Both the position numbers and the translations under genes were made by a program. From assembly GCA_012728465.1 (NCBI GenBank), contig JAAYFB010000210.1, positions 1 to 6,593 on the forward strand: a DNA stretch of 6,593 nt, read 5' to 3'. Positions 1-5,682 of the stretch are shown here, piece by piece (positions within the stretch are counted from its first letter, which is position 1; every line of letters starts with the position of its first letter). The notes under the pieces are model-generated. The model was given only the letters and a program-made list of their open reading frames with translations, was not told the DNA's origin and made no database searches. The stretch is from Proteiniphilum sp. (GTDB taxonomy: Bacteria; Bacteroidota; Bacteroidia; Bacteroidales; Dysgonomonadaceae).

Positions 1-1040
1 TGATCTTTGCTAATAGCTTGTGAGCATGAAAATGTAAATATTATTCCTCCTGGTTTAATTTTATCTATGGCTGCAGCATTTAATCTTTTGTATCCCTGTA
101 AAGCATTTTTTATTGCACTACGATGTTTTGCAAATGCTGGAGGGTCTAGCACTATTAAGTCGTGAGCATCTTTGTCCATATCTCTAAGATATTTAAAGGC
201 ATCCACAGATGCAGACTTATGCTTTGAGGTATCATCAAAGTTTATGCGTATGTTTTCGTCAGTAAGCATTATTGCTTTTGATGAGCTGTCAATTGATGTG
301 ACCGATTTGGCTCCGCCTCTAAGAGCATAAACAGAAAAGGCTCCTGTGTAGCAAAACATATTAAGCACGTCTCTGTTGTGTGAGTATTTTTCTAATAAGC
401 TTCTATTTTCTCTCTGATCAATAAAGAATCCTGTTTTTTGGCCACGTAGCCAATCAATATTAAATTTGAGTCCATTCTCAATTGAAACTGCCGCAACATT
501 TTTACCACCATATAGGTATCCATCTACAGAGCCTATTTCGGCTTTGAAGGGTAGGGTGCCTTCCGATTTGTAGTATATGTTCTCTAAACTTTCGCCAAGC
601 ACACTTTTTAGTGCTTCCACAATCATATTTTTGTCGCTATCCATTCCTACTGAGTGAGCTTGTATAACTGCACTCTTTTCGTACACATCAACTATCAATC
701 CTGGCAAGTTGTCACCTTCGCCATGAATGAGCCTGTAGGTATGGTTATTGTCAGTAATAAATCCATTTTCGAGTCGCATGTTAAATGCACTCTTTATTCT
801 TTTGGAGTAGAACTGAATGTCTATTGTTTCATCTTCGAATGATAGTATGCGTACCGCGATGCTTCCTTTTTGGTAGTGTCCTGTACCTAAAAATTCGCCC
901 TTGGCTGAAACTACGGTTACTATTTCACCCTCTGATAAGTTATCTGGCATTTTTGCTATTGCCCCAGAGAATACCCATGGGTGAAAACGCTTGAGTGAGT
1001 CCTCTTTTTTGGGTAGTAGTTGTATTTTATTTGATTTCAT
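1..1040 (-). CDS. rlmI: RlmI-type 23S rRNA (cytosine-C5) methyltransferase, 3' end cut by window edge
   Basis: SAM-dependent methyltransferase of the COG1092/RlmI family, whose E. coli member makes m5C1962 in 23S rRNA; it acts in the cytoplasm on the large ribosomal subunit. I translated the minus strand from the ATG at 1040: 346 codons are open to the edge. An N-terminal PUA-like region (about 1-75, with HPWVFSGAI at 20-28) is followed by LIHGEGDNLPGLIVDVY (104-120), a conserved family block, then GQKTGFFIDQRENR (200-213), the SAM-binding motif I VLNMFCYTGAFS (225-236), acidic SAM-ribose region SIDSS (249-253), motif IV LDPPAFAKH (298-306) and FTFSCSQ (335-341) with the motif VI cysteine. 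Family members are about 390-400 residues, so roughly 50 C-terminal residues are missing. The start overlaps the end of the upstream exonuclease gene by 14 bases, which implies cotranscription and probable translational coupling. The methyltransferase call is firm; the exact target base is inferred from the family. Confidence 0.93.
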   Translation of the reverse strand, partial: MKSNKIQLLPKKEDSLKRFHPWVFSGAIAKMPDNLSEGEIVTVVSAKGEFLGTGHYQKGSIAVRILSFEDETIDIQFYSKRIKSAFNMRLENGFITDNNHTYRLIHGEGDNLPGLIVDVYEKSAVIQAHSVGMDSDKNMIVEALKSVLGESLENIYYKSEGTLPFKAEIGSVDGYLYGGKNVAAVSIENGLKFNIDWLRGQKTGFFIDQRENRSLLEKYSHNRDVLNMFCYTGAFSVYALRGGAKSVTSIDSSSKAIMLTDENIRINFDDTSKHKSASVDAFKYLRDMDKDAHDLIVLDPPAFAKHRSAIKNALQGYKRLNAAAIDKIKPGGIIFTFSCSQAISKD

Positions 1041-1605
1041 TTTCTGTCAAATGGTTATAAATTTTTAAACATGCCCATGCATCTATAGCTGCATAGTTTT
1101 TTTGAGCATCACTAAGTTCTTCTGCCTCCCAGTTTGAAACTCGTTGCCTTTTAGTTATTTTTTTTCCAAATAAGATTGCATATATTTTTTGCAAACTGTT
1201 GTCTTCAATACCATATTTGTCAACGAATGGCTGTAAGTCAACAAAGTTTACAGGCGTCATCTCCGAACGTCTATTCATTGCTGCAAAATCATCTCTTAAC
1301 GAAAGCCCAATTTTAGTAATATCCTTATTGCATAAGATGCTATCAAGTTGATCTGGATATCCAATTTTATTGAGCCTAAATAGGTAACAAGTATCTATTG
1401 TGGACAACTGAATGAGTGCTACTTTATGAACTTGACCTTTCTTAAATGATGGCCTTGTTTCCGTATCGAACCCAATAATAGAGTGCTTTGATAGTTCTTC
1501 GATAGCATTATCTATATCCTCAGGCTTATCTATTATGATGATATTTCCTGAAAATGTTTCTATGGGTAGCTCTGCTACCTCTTCTTTTGATATGGTTAGT
1601 CCCAC
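1027..1605 (-). CDS. 3'-5' exonuclease domain protein, DEDDy (RNase D/WRN-like) family
   Basis: Single-domain 192-residue nuclease of the RNase D/DnaQ-like fold. The four acidic metal ligands and the general-base tyrosine of a DEDDy enzyme are visible: ExoI FDTET (D47, E49), ExoII region KIGLSLRDD (D105 or D106), and ExoIII YAAID (Y171, D175; Y-x3-D spacing defines DEDDy). VALIQLST (62-69) is the usual strand after ExoI. There is no HRDC domain, so it is shorter than RNase D and resembles the isolated Werner-type exonuclease domain; whether it trims RNA or DNA cannot be read from the sequence. The start is GTG at 1605-1603, placed inside the last codons of the DUF5063 gene (10-base overlap); the next in-frame Met is at residue 110, beyond ExoI, so a downstream start is excluded. 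It lies between DUF5063 and rlmI in an overlapping operon, which mildly favours an RNA substrate (inference). Confidence 0.9.
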   Translation of the reverse strand: MGLTISKEEVAELPIETFSGNIIIIDKPEDIDNAIEELSKHSIIGFDTETRPSFKKGQVHKVALIQLSTIDTCYLFRLNKIGYPDQLDSILCNKDITKIGLSLRDDFAAMNRRSEMTPVNFVDLQPFVDKYGIEDNSLQKIYAILFGKKITKRQRVSNWEAEELSDAQKNYAAIDAWACLKIYNHLTENEIK

Positions 1606-2180
1606 AAGTCTTCCATGTTTATTTCTGTTTCTGTTTCGTCTGAGAAATCCTCATTTTCGTCTTCATTATATAAAATAGAATGAAGTGGTCTAATTACATT
1701 AACCAACTTTTGTCCCCAATAAGTTTTGAAGTGTTGTTGGCATACAAAAAGAGCATCGTTCATCTGTTCATCTAGTTTGTATTGATACACTGAAATAAGA
1801 TTTCTAATATCTTGGTAAATATCTGCTATATCTTCGGAAACGAATGACGATATGGGCCTGTCGCTATATTTCATATCTTCAATGAATACATCTAGATATA
1901 CGTCCTCTTCACCTATTATTGATGCAATGTTGGTAGTTACGCGTGCGTAATCTTCCTCCTTCACAAAGGTTTCTGGCAACTCTTCATTTATTTGAATTAT
2001 TTCGGGCAACTGTGAAATTTTTATATATAGCAGGGGCAATATGTGTAGCATTTTGCTAATCCATTCCTCTCTATCTACAAGACTTTCGTTCTCGATGAAA
2101 GCGCAAAATTCAACACCAACTGTTACAAGTTCAATTGCGCTTGGTGAATAAATTATGTTGTCACTATCTATTGTTGACAT
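1596..2180 (-). CDS. DUF5063 domain-containing protein
   Basis: A 194-residue soluble, acidic, probably all-helical protein of unknown function; I recognise it as the DUF5063 family found in Bacteroidota. There is no signal peptide or membrane segment. The most distinctive stretch is residues 114-172: VSEDIADIYQDIRNLISVYQ (114-133) followed by CQQHFKTYWGQKLVNVIRPL (147-166), rich in aromatic and charged residues. It ends in a strongly acidic tail (about 172-192, mostly E/D/N). It is the first gene of the leftward operon; the ATG at 2180 follows an A-rich leader without a Shine-Dalgarno sequence, and a -7 box lies about 28 bases upstream. The family is usually found beside the same DEDDy exonuclease and RlmI-type methyltransferase (my recollection of Bacteroides gene order), so a role as partner or adaptor for one of them is a guess. 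No catalytic motif was seen. Confidence 0.85.
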   Translation of the reverse strand: MSTIDSDNIIYSPSAIELVTVGVEFCAFIENESLVDREEWISKMLHILPLLYIKISQLPEIIQINEELPETFVKEEDYARVTTNIASIIGEEDVYLDVFIEDMKYSDRPISSFVSEDIADIYQDIRNLISVYQYKLDEQMNDALFVCQQHFKTYWGQKLVNVIRPLHSILYNEDENEDFSDETETEINMEDLWD

Positions 2181-2207
2181 TTATCAAATTGTTTTATTGT
2201 TTTACTA

Positions 2208-2215
2208 CAAAAGTA
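2208..2215 (-). promoter_or_regulatory. -7 promoter element for the DUF5063-exonuclease-rlmI operon
   Basis: Read on the minus strand this is TACTTTTG, a full match to the Bacteroidota TAnnTTTG element recognised by the primary sigma factor. It ends 27 bases before the ATG at 2180, giving an expected leader of about 20 bases that is A/T-rich and lacks a Shine-Dalgarno sequence, as is usual in the phylum. No good TTTG at -33 was found, so strength is uncertain. Confidence 0.55.
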
Positions 2216-2538
2216 CATATTTATTTTTAGGTTACTGTTTATTGGCTCTATAATATTGGTTTGGTATTAATAATATAGTGAACTAAATCAACGTTTGTTT
2301 GGTGAAACATCGATATGCGCTCCGCAAAGGCAAGGTTTTTTGCTAATTCACAATGTTATTATATGATTTTTAGTCCACTTTTCTTTAATAATTAATAGGA
2401 TGTAAGGCACCTAATAGCATACATCGAAATACTAAAAAAGTAATTTGCAAATTCATGAATTTGGGATTAATAACTTGAAGAGTTATATCCTTCTAGGTGT
2501 ATATTTATTCATAAAACTAAATATTTTTTGGAATACAG
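2216..2538. other. AT-rich intergenic stretch without a recognisable gene
   Basis: No convincing coding sequence in any frame. A 26-codon open frame starts at 2315 but has no supporting features. The stretch holds a 16-base perfect palindrome (2448-2463), an overlapping AATTTGCAAATT palindrome (2442-2453) and a small stem ATAACT/AGTTAT with a 5-base loop (2470-2486). The 168-bp array to its right shows no clear further copy here at the expected position of 2371. Confidence 0.6.
2448..2463. repeat. 16-base perfect palindrome
   Basis: CAAATTCATGAATTTG is its own reverse complement. It overlaps a second perfect palindrome, AATTTGCAAATT (2442-2453), so two dyads share six bases. Such structure could be a dimeric regulator site, but AT-rich DNA produces palindromes readily and no gene start lies nearby (the nearest is 268 bases away, the minus-strand operon start). 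Confidence 0.4.
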
Positions 2539-3087
2539 AGTTGTGAATGGTCAAAGTGTAGATTATGTTTGATGATTTTATGGTCCAATACTCCCAAAAG
2601 CTAATGTGTTAACGGGGAAAATTAGGTGTGTTTATGAGATAATGTATATTTATTAGTATTTTGAGGTGCAATACTGCCCTAATTATGCTTTTTGTCTGTC
2701 TCAAAAAGTTGTGAATGGTCAAAGTGTAGTTTGGGAATGATAGTTTTGGGATCTAATTCATCAAAAAGATGAACGTATTTATGGAAAAATTGTATCCAAA
2801 TCATAAAAAGACAAGTGTATTTTAGTATTCAGGAACAATTTAGGGCTAAATTTCATTGGCTTTTAGGCTGAAAAAGTTGTGAATGGTAAAAGTGTAGTTT
2901 GGTAATGAAGGGTTTTTGGTCGCGGAAATCAAAAAGACAAATGTTTTTTACTGCAATTTGATCCAGAAGTCCAAAAAAACATATGTAATTGTGTGCTTTT
3001 TTGTCAAGAAATATAAAAATACACTTGTGTTCATGCCAATAAAGTTGTGAATTATCAAAGTGTAGTTTGTAATTGAAGACTTTTTGG
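2539..3087. repeat. Degenerate 168-bp tandem repeat array with four conserved cores
   Basis: Four copies of a 23-base core begin at 2539, 2707, 2875 and 3043, i.e. at exactly 168-base steps. The core begins AGTTGTGAATGGTCAAAG and ends TGTAG; copies 1 and 2 are identical across it, copy 3 has one change (TAAAAG for TCAAAG), copy 4 has ATTA for ATGG plus no other change. Copies 2-4 continue with TTTG and an A/T/G-rich segment ending TTTTGG. Between cores the units are recognisably related but heavily diverged, for example ATCCA at 2794 and 2961, TTAGTATT at 2653 and 2822, and CAAT at 2669 and 2836, each offset by 167-169 bases. The fourth unit is only traceable for about 45 bases. The array is not a CRISPR (spacers of about 145 bases that are themselves homologous). 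Function is unknown. Confidence 0.85.
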
Positions 3088-3123
3088 AGTGATAGTTCAT
3101 AATAATAGATGTGATCTATCACT
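3088..3123 (+). other. Pair of mutually exclusive hairpins at the end of the array
   Basis: AGTGATAG (3088-3095) pairs perfectly with CTATCACT (3116-3123), and inside it ATAGAT (3105-3110) pairs with ATCTAT (3114-3119) across a 3-base loop. The two stems compete for 3116-3119. The outer stem is followed by TTT, a weak T run. If the array is transcribed rightward this could end the transcript; no evidence of transcription is visible. Confidence 0.3.
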
Positions 3124-3382
3124 TTTATGTTAAATAATATCCATTCACATATCTCTTTTAAGTGCTTTATTGTGCTTTTGATGTAAATATATAGATAATT
3201 GATTGTTTCTTCATTCAGAATATTTAAAAACTGTTTATTGATGATTGGTGCCAACATCCATTTGTTAATTAAATTATTGGCTTGTAATAAATATACATGT
3301 CTCAAAAGATGAATTATAGGTGTTTTTATTCTCTGTGATGTATTAAATATAAAAAAACGATTTTTTATAATATGGCACGCCA
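3124..3382. other. AT-rich region between the array and the symporter promoter
   Basis: No gene is supported on the plus strand. At 3212-3227 there is a worn sequence (TTCAGAATATTTAAAA, then GTTT and TTGATGATTGG) that lies within one base of the position expected for a fifth 168-bp core and shares its order of short words; it may be an older copy. The minus strand here is the upstream half of the doubtful frame at 2853-3383. Nothing else was recognised. Confidence 0.4.
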
Positions 3383-3413
3383 TTAAAGTTGTACATTTGC
3401 GGCACAACTTTAA
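3383..3413. promoter_or_regulatory. Perfect inverted repeat overlapping the symporter promoter (candidate operator)
   Basis: TTAAAGTTGT (3383-3392) and ACAACTTTAA (3404-3413) are exact reverse complements separated by 11 bases (a 31-base site). The -7 element TACATTTG starts at the last base of the left arm and fills most of the spacer, so a dimer bound here would cover the polymerase contact and the expected start point. The left arm carries AAAGTTGT, the same word that opens array cores 2 to 4. An alternative is a hairpin in DNA or in a longer transcript from upstream. Confidence 0.55.
3392..3399 (+). promoter_or_regulatory. -7 promoter element of the symporter gene
   Basis: TACATTTG fully matches TAnnTTTG. 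It ends 25 bases before the ATG at 3424, predicting a start of transcription around 3405 and a leader of about 20 bases. It overlaps the TTG at 3397, which argues against translation starting there. No convincing -33 TTTG was found, which would fit a promoter that depends on a bound factor. Confidence 0.6.
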
Positions 3414-3423
3414 AACATACATA

Positions 3424-4596
3424 ATGAGACTTATTAAAATACCATTATTGGGTCGAATAGTCATTGCTATTGTCATCGGAATTATTGTAGGGCAATTTGC
3501 TCCTATGTGGTTTGCACAATTGTTTGCTACGTTCAATTCACTTTTTAGCAATTTCTTATCATTCATCATTCCGTTAATAATCCTAGGCTTGGTTGCTCCC
3601 GCCATTGGCGAGATAGGCAAGGGGGCGGGTAGGCTTCTTTTTCTGACTGCCGTTATTGCTTATGCCTCCACTTTGTTTTCGGGGTTTTTTACATATTTTT
3701 CTTGCGAGGCTATTTTCCCATATATTATATCTGCCAATGTTGATTTGGCATCTGCCGAGGCTATTGATGACGTTGTGATTACACCTTTCTTTACTGTGGG
3801 TATGCCACCAGCAATGGATGTTATGACGGCACTTATACTCTCATTCTGTTTGGGCTTGGGCATCTCATTTATTAAAGGAGATACTATGTTGAAGCTGTTT
3901 GTCGATTTTCGAGATATCATTAATAAAATTATTTCAGCAGTAATAATACCATTGTTGCCCATCTATATTTTTGGAATGTTTTTGTCAATATCAATTACTG
4001 GGCAAGCCTACATGGTGGTTAGCTTGTTTTTGAAAGTGATATTGGTAATATTCGTGCTTCATATTCTGTTATTAGTGATGCAATACTTGGTGGCTGGTGC
4101 AATATCTAAACGCAATCCTTTTAAAGCCCTTAAGAATATGTTGCCTGCATATGCCACAGCACTAGGCACGGCTTCGTCAGCTGCTACAATACCCGTAACA
4201 CTAAATTGTACTCTTAAGAACAATGTAGATCGTAGCATAGCATCTTTTGTGGTTCCACTGTGTGCCACCATTCACCTGTCGGGTAGCACTATGAAGATTG
4301 TGGGGTTTTCTATGGCAATCATGATGTTTTCAAACATGCCAATTGATTTTGCAACTTTCGTTGGTTTCATATTTATGATAGGTATTGCTATGATTGCAGC
4401 TCCTGGTGTGCCTGGCGGTGCAATAATGGCAGCTGTGGGAATTATTCAGAGTGCATTGGGCTTTAATGAGCAAATGGCTGCATTGATGATAACCCTCTAC
4501 ATTGCAGTAGATAGCTTTGGCACTGCCTGCAATGTGACAGGCGATGGGGCTATTGCAATGATAATGGATAGACTAAAACAAAATCGAAAGAATTAG
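3424..4596 (+). CDS. Dicarboxylate/amino acid:cation symporter family (DAACS/SDF) transporter
   Basis: Inner-membrane secondary transporter of the GltP/GltPh/SstT fold, 390 residues. The start chosen is ATG 3424 (MRLIKIPLLG); an earlier TTG at 3397 lies inside the promoter. Transport-domain marks are present in order: hairpin HP1 ALGTASSAATIPVT (246-259), TM7 PLCATIHLSGST (278-289), HP2 tip APGVPGGAI (326-334), TM8 VDSFGTACNVTGD (362-374). Against GltPh (known residue roles), D394, T398, N401 and D405 are kept as D363, T367, N370 and D374, but the substrate side-chain arginine R397 is Gly366, R276 is Ala250, and the sodium motif N310-M311-D312 reads His284-Leu285-Ser286. A neutral or small substrate and altered ion coupling are therefore more likely than glutamate or dicarboxylate uptake (inference). 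Expression is probably set by the palindrome-framed promoter upstream. Family assignment is firm, substrate unknown. Confidence 0.92.
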   Translation: MRLIKIPLLGRIVIAIVIGIIVGQFAPMWFAQLFATFNSLFSNFLSFIIPLIILGLVAPAIGEIGKGAGRLLFLTAVIAYASTLFSGFFTYFSCEAIFPYIISANVDLASAEAIDDVVITPFFTVGMPPAMDVMTALILSFCLGLGISFIKGDTMLKLFVDFRDIINKIISAVIIPLLPIYIFGMFLSISITGQAYMVVSLFLKVILVIFVLHILLLVMQYLVAGAISKRNPFKALKNMLPAYATALGTASSAATIPVTLNCTLKNNVDRSIASFVVPLCATIHLSGSTMKIVGFSMAIMMFSNMPIDFATFVGFIFMIGIAMIAAPGVPGGAIMAAVGIIQSALGFNEQMAALMITLYIAVDSFGTACNVTGDGAIAMIMDRLKQNRKN

Positions 4597-4597
4597 T

Positions 4598-4605
4598 TAT
4601 CTTTG
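4598..4605 (+). promoter_or_regulatory. -7 promoter element for the Yip1-like gene
   Basis: TATCTTTG, a full TAnnTTTG match, begins one base after the symporter stop codon (4594-4596). Transcription would start about 4611, leaving a leader of about 15 bases before ATG 4626. No terminator separates the two genes, so read-through from the symporter is also possible. Confidence 0.5.
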
Positions 4606-4625
4606 TATATCAAAAATGACACAAT

Positions 4626-5174
4626 ATGCTCAAAAAGATAATTAATATAATGTTTTTGCTTTTGTTTAATCCTGCAAAAGGATGGGACAAAGTGGGGAAA
4701 GATAAATATAAGCACGACGAGTTTTTGAATAACTATTTATTTCCTCTATTCGGCGTTGTTTCTCTCACAACATTTATTGGTGGTCTTTGGATAGATAGTG
4801 GCGGTTTGCAGTACGCGCTGAAGTTGACAATATTTGTCATCACTGCTTTGTTTGCAGGATTTTATATTTCAGCGATATTGGTAAATGAAATGCTACCCAA
4901 GTATGGCGCAATAAAAGATATGAATATAGCACAGCAGTTTGTGGGCTACTCATCTGTAGTAGTATATTTGCTTTTTATTGTCATGCCATTTTTAGGAGGC
5001 ATCAAGTGGCTTTGGTTACTCTCACTAGCCTCTTTCTATTTGATATATCTTGGTTCAAGACAGTTTCTAGATATCTATGGGGTTAAGGGTTATCGATTTT
5101 CTACTATTACTTTGCTCGCAATTACGATAGTGCCCATAATGATAAATTATTTGCTCAAATTAGTGGTTATATAA
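4626..5174 (+). CDS. Yip1-like integral membrane protein
   Basis: A 182-residue protein with five hydrophobic segments (about 36-54, 64-86, 106-122, 127-144, 158-178), the topology of the Yip1/DUF1282 family. The N-terminal block FLLLFNPAKGWDKV (10-23) resembles the family opening, where a short amphipathic segment with an Asn-Pro pair and an aromatic residue precedes the first helix. A charged cytoplasmic loop KVGKDKYKHDEF (22-33) follows. The function of bacterial members is not established; eukaryotic Yip1 proteins act in vesicle transport, which does not transfer. The ATG at 4626 is preceded by an A-rich leader with no Shine-Dalgarno. It sits 29 bases after the symporter and 53 bases before smpB, all on one strand. 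The assignment rests on topology and the N-terminal block and could instead be another small five-helix family. Confidence 0.65.
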   Translation: MLKKIINIMFLLLFNPAKGWDKVGKDKYKHDEFLNNYLFPLFGVVSLTTFIGGLWIDSGGLQYALKLTIFVITALFAGFYISAILVNEMLPKYGAIKDMNIAQQFVGYSSVVVYLLFIVMPFLGGIKWLWLLSLASFYLIYLGSRQFLDIYGVKGYRFSTITLLAITIVPIMINYLLKLVVI

Positions 5175-5193
5175 CAAGTGCAATAGATATTGT

Positions 5194-5201
5194 TTTATTT
5201 G
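5194..5201 (+). promoter_or_regulatory. Possible weak -7 element for smpB
   Basis: TTTATTTG differs from TAnnTTTG at one defined base. It lies 26 bases before the smpB ATG, the same distance seen at the better promoters in this window. No terminator follows the Yip1-like gene, so smpB may instead be read from upstream. Confidence 0.25.
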
Positions 5202-5227
5202 AGAAGATGTCAGCAAAATAAAAATTT

Positions 5228-5680
5228 ATGAAACAAGCACCAATAAATATTAGAAATAAACGTGCAACATTCGATTACGAACTGTTGGACACATACACGG
5301 CTGGTATAGTTCTTACTGGCACCGAAATAAAATCAATAAGACTAGGAAAGGCTAGTCTTGTTGACTCATATTGTATATTCGAAAACAATGAGTTGTGGAT
5401 AAAAAATATGAATATTGCGACATACTTTTATGGTACGTATAATAATCACGAAGCCAGACGCGATCGCAAGCTATTGCTTAACCGCAATGAGATGAGAAAG
5501 ATTGTGCGTATGACAAAAGAAACGGGCTTTACGATTATTCCCACGCGATTGTTTATAAATGATAAAGGATTGGCAAAGTTGGTGATAGCAGTAGCCAAAG
5601 GAAAGAAGTCTCACGATAAGCGACAAGCACTTCGCGAGAAAGAAGATAAGCGTTCGATGGACAGAATGTTTAAAAGATAG
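5228..5680 (+). CDS. smpB: SsrA-binding protein SmpB
   Basis: Small basic RNA-binding protein that binds the tRNA-like end of tmRNA and delivers it to stalled ribosomes for trans-translation. At 150 residues it has the normal family length. Characteristic blocks are [20 protein letters not shown] (7-26), [20 protein letters not shown] (28-47), [15 protein letters not shown] (72-86), [12 protein letters not shown] (100-111), [19 protein letters not shown] (114-132) and the basic tail [11 protein letters not shown] (140-150), which in the family inserts toward the decoding site of the ribosome. The ATG at 5228 gives the standard N-terminus; the leader is A/T-rich without Shine-Dalgarno. A terminator hairpin follows two bases after the stop. 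The partner tmRNA gene is not in this window. Confidence 0.98.
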   Translation: MKQAPINIRNKRATFDYELLDTYTAGIVLTGTEIKSIRLGKASLVDSYCIFENNELWIKNMNIATYFYGTYNNHEARRDRKLLLNRNEMRKIVRMTKETGFTIIPTRLFINDKGLAKLVIAVAKGKKSHDKRQALREKEDKRSMDRMFKR

Positions 5681-5682
5681 AT

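Larger units (their letters stand above)
2853..3383 (-). pseudogene. Possible decayed repeat-protein gene antisense through the array (doubtful)
   Basis: From the ATG at 3383 the minus strand is open for 176 residues in DNA so AT-rich that such a length is unexpected. The frame reads the array cores as KLHFDNSQLY (residue 106) and KLHFYHSQLF (residue 162), 56 residues apart, and beyond its TGA at 2853 the same frame gives KLHFDHSQLF and NLHFDHSQLC in the two remaining cores, but with several stops between them. Residues 50-105 align without gaps to 106-161 at a low level (11 identities by eye). Against a real gene: glycine is almost absent (one residue), isoleucine, asparagine, lysine and histidine are very frequent, no domain is recognised, and core differences are not concentrated at third codon positions. 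I list it as a candidate remnant only; chance read-through of a non-coding repeat with a period divisible by three is at least as likely. Confidence 0.2.

Noticed and set aside
654..994. Two plus-strand open frames inside the rlmI region
   Set aside because: Both are shadows of the methyltransferase, whose domain motifs run uninterrupted on the minus strand.
2315..2395. 26-codon plus-strand open frame beginning MRSAKARFF
   Set aside because: Too short to separate from chance, with no leader signal, homology I recognise or neighbouring gene.
2539..3065. CRISPR array
   Set aside because: Repeats are evenly spaced, but spacers would be about 145 bases and are homologous to one another; no leader or cas genes are present.
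3040..3412. Phase-invertible promoter segment between TAAAGTTGT (3040) and its inverse (3404)
   Set aside because: Nine-base arms are short for a Bacteroidota invertase site, and the nearer perfect partner at 3383 explains the right arm as a local dyad.
3397..3423. TTG start giving the symporter nine extra N-terminal residues
   Set aside because: The codon overlaps the TACATTTG promoter box and precedes the expected transcription start; ATG 3424 gives a normal N-terminus.
4616..4645. Nine-residue leader peptide overlapping the Yip1-like start
   Set aside because: It lies about where transcription is predicted to begin and overlaps the better start; nothing suggests attenuation.
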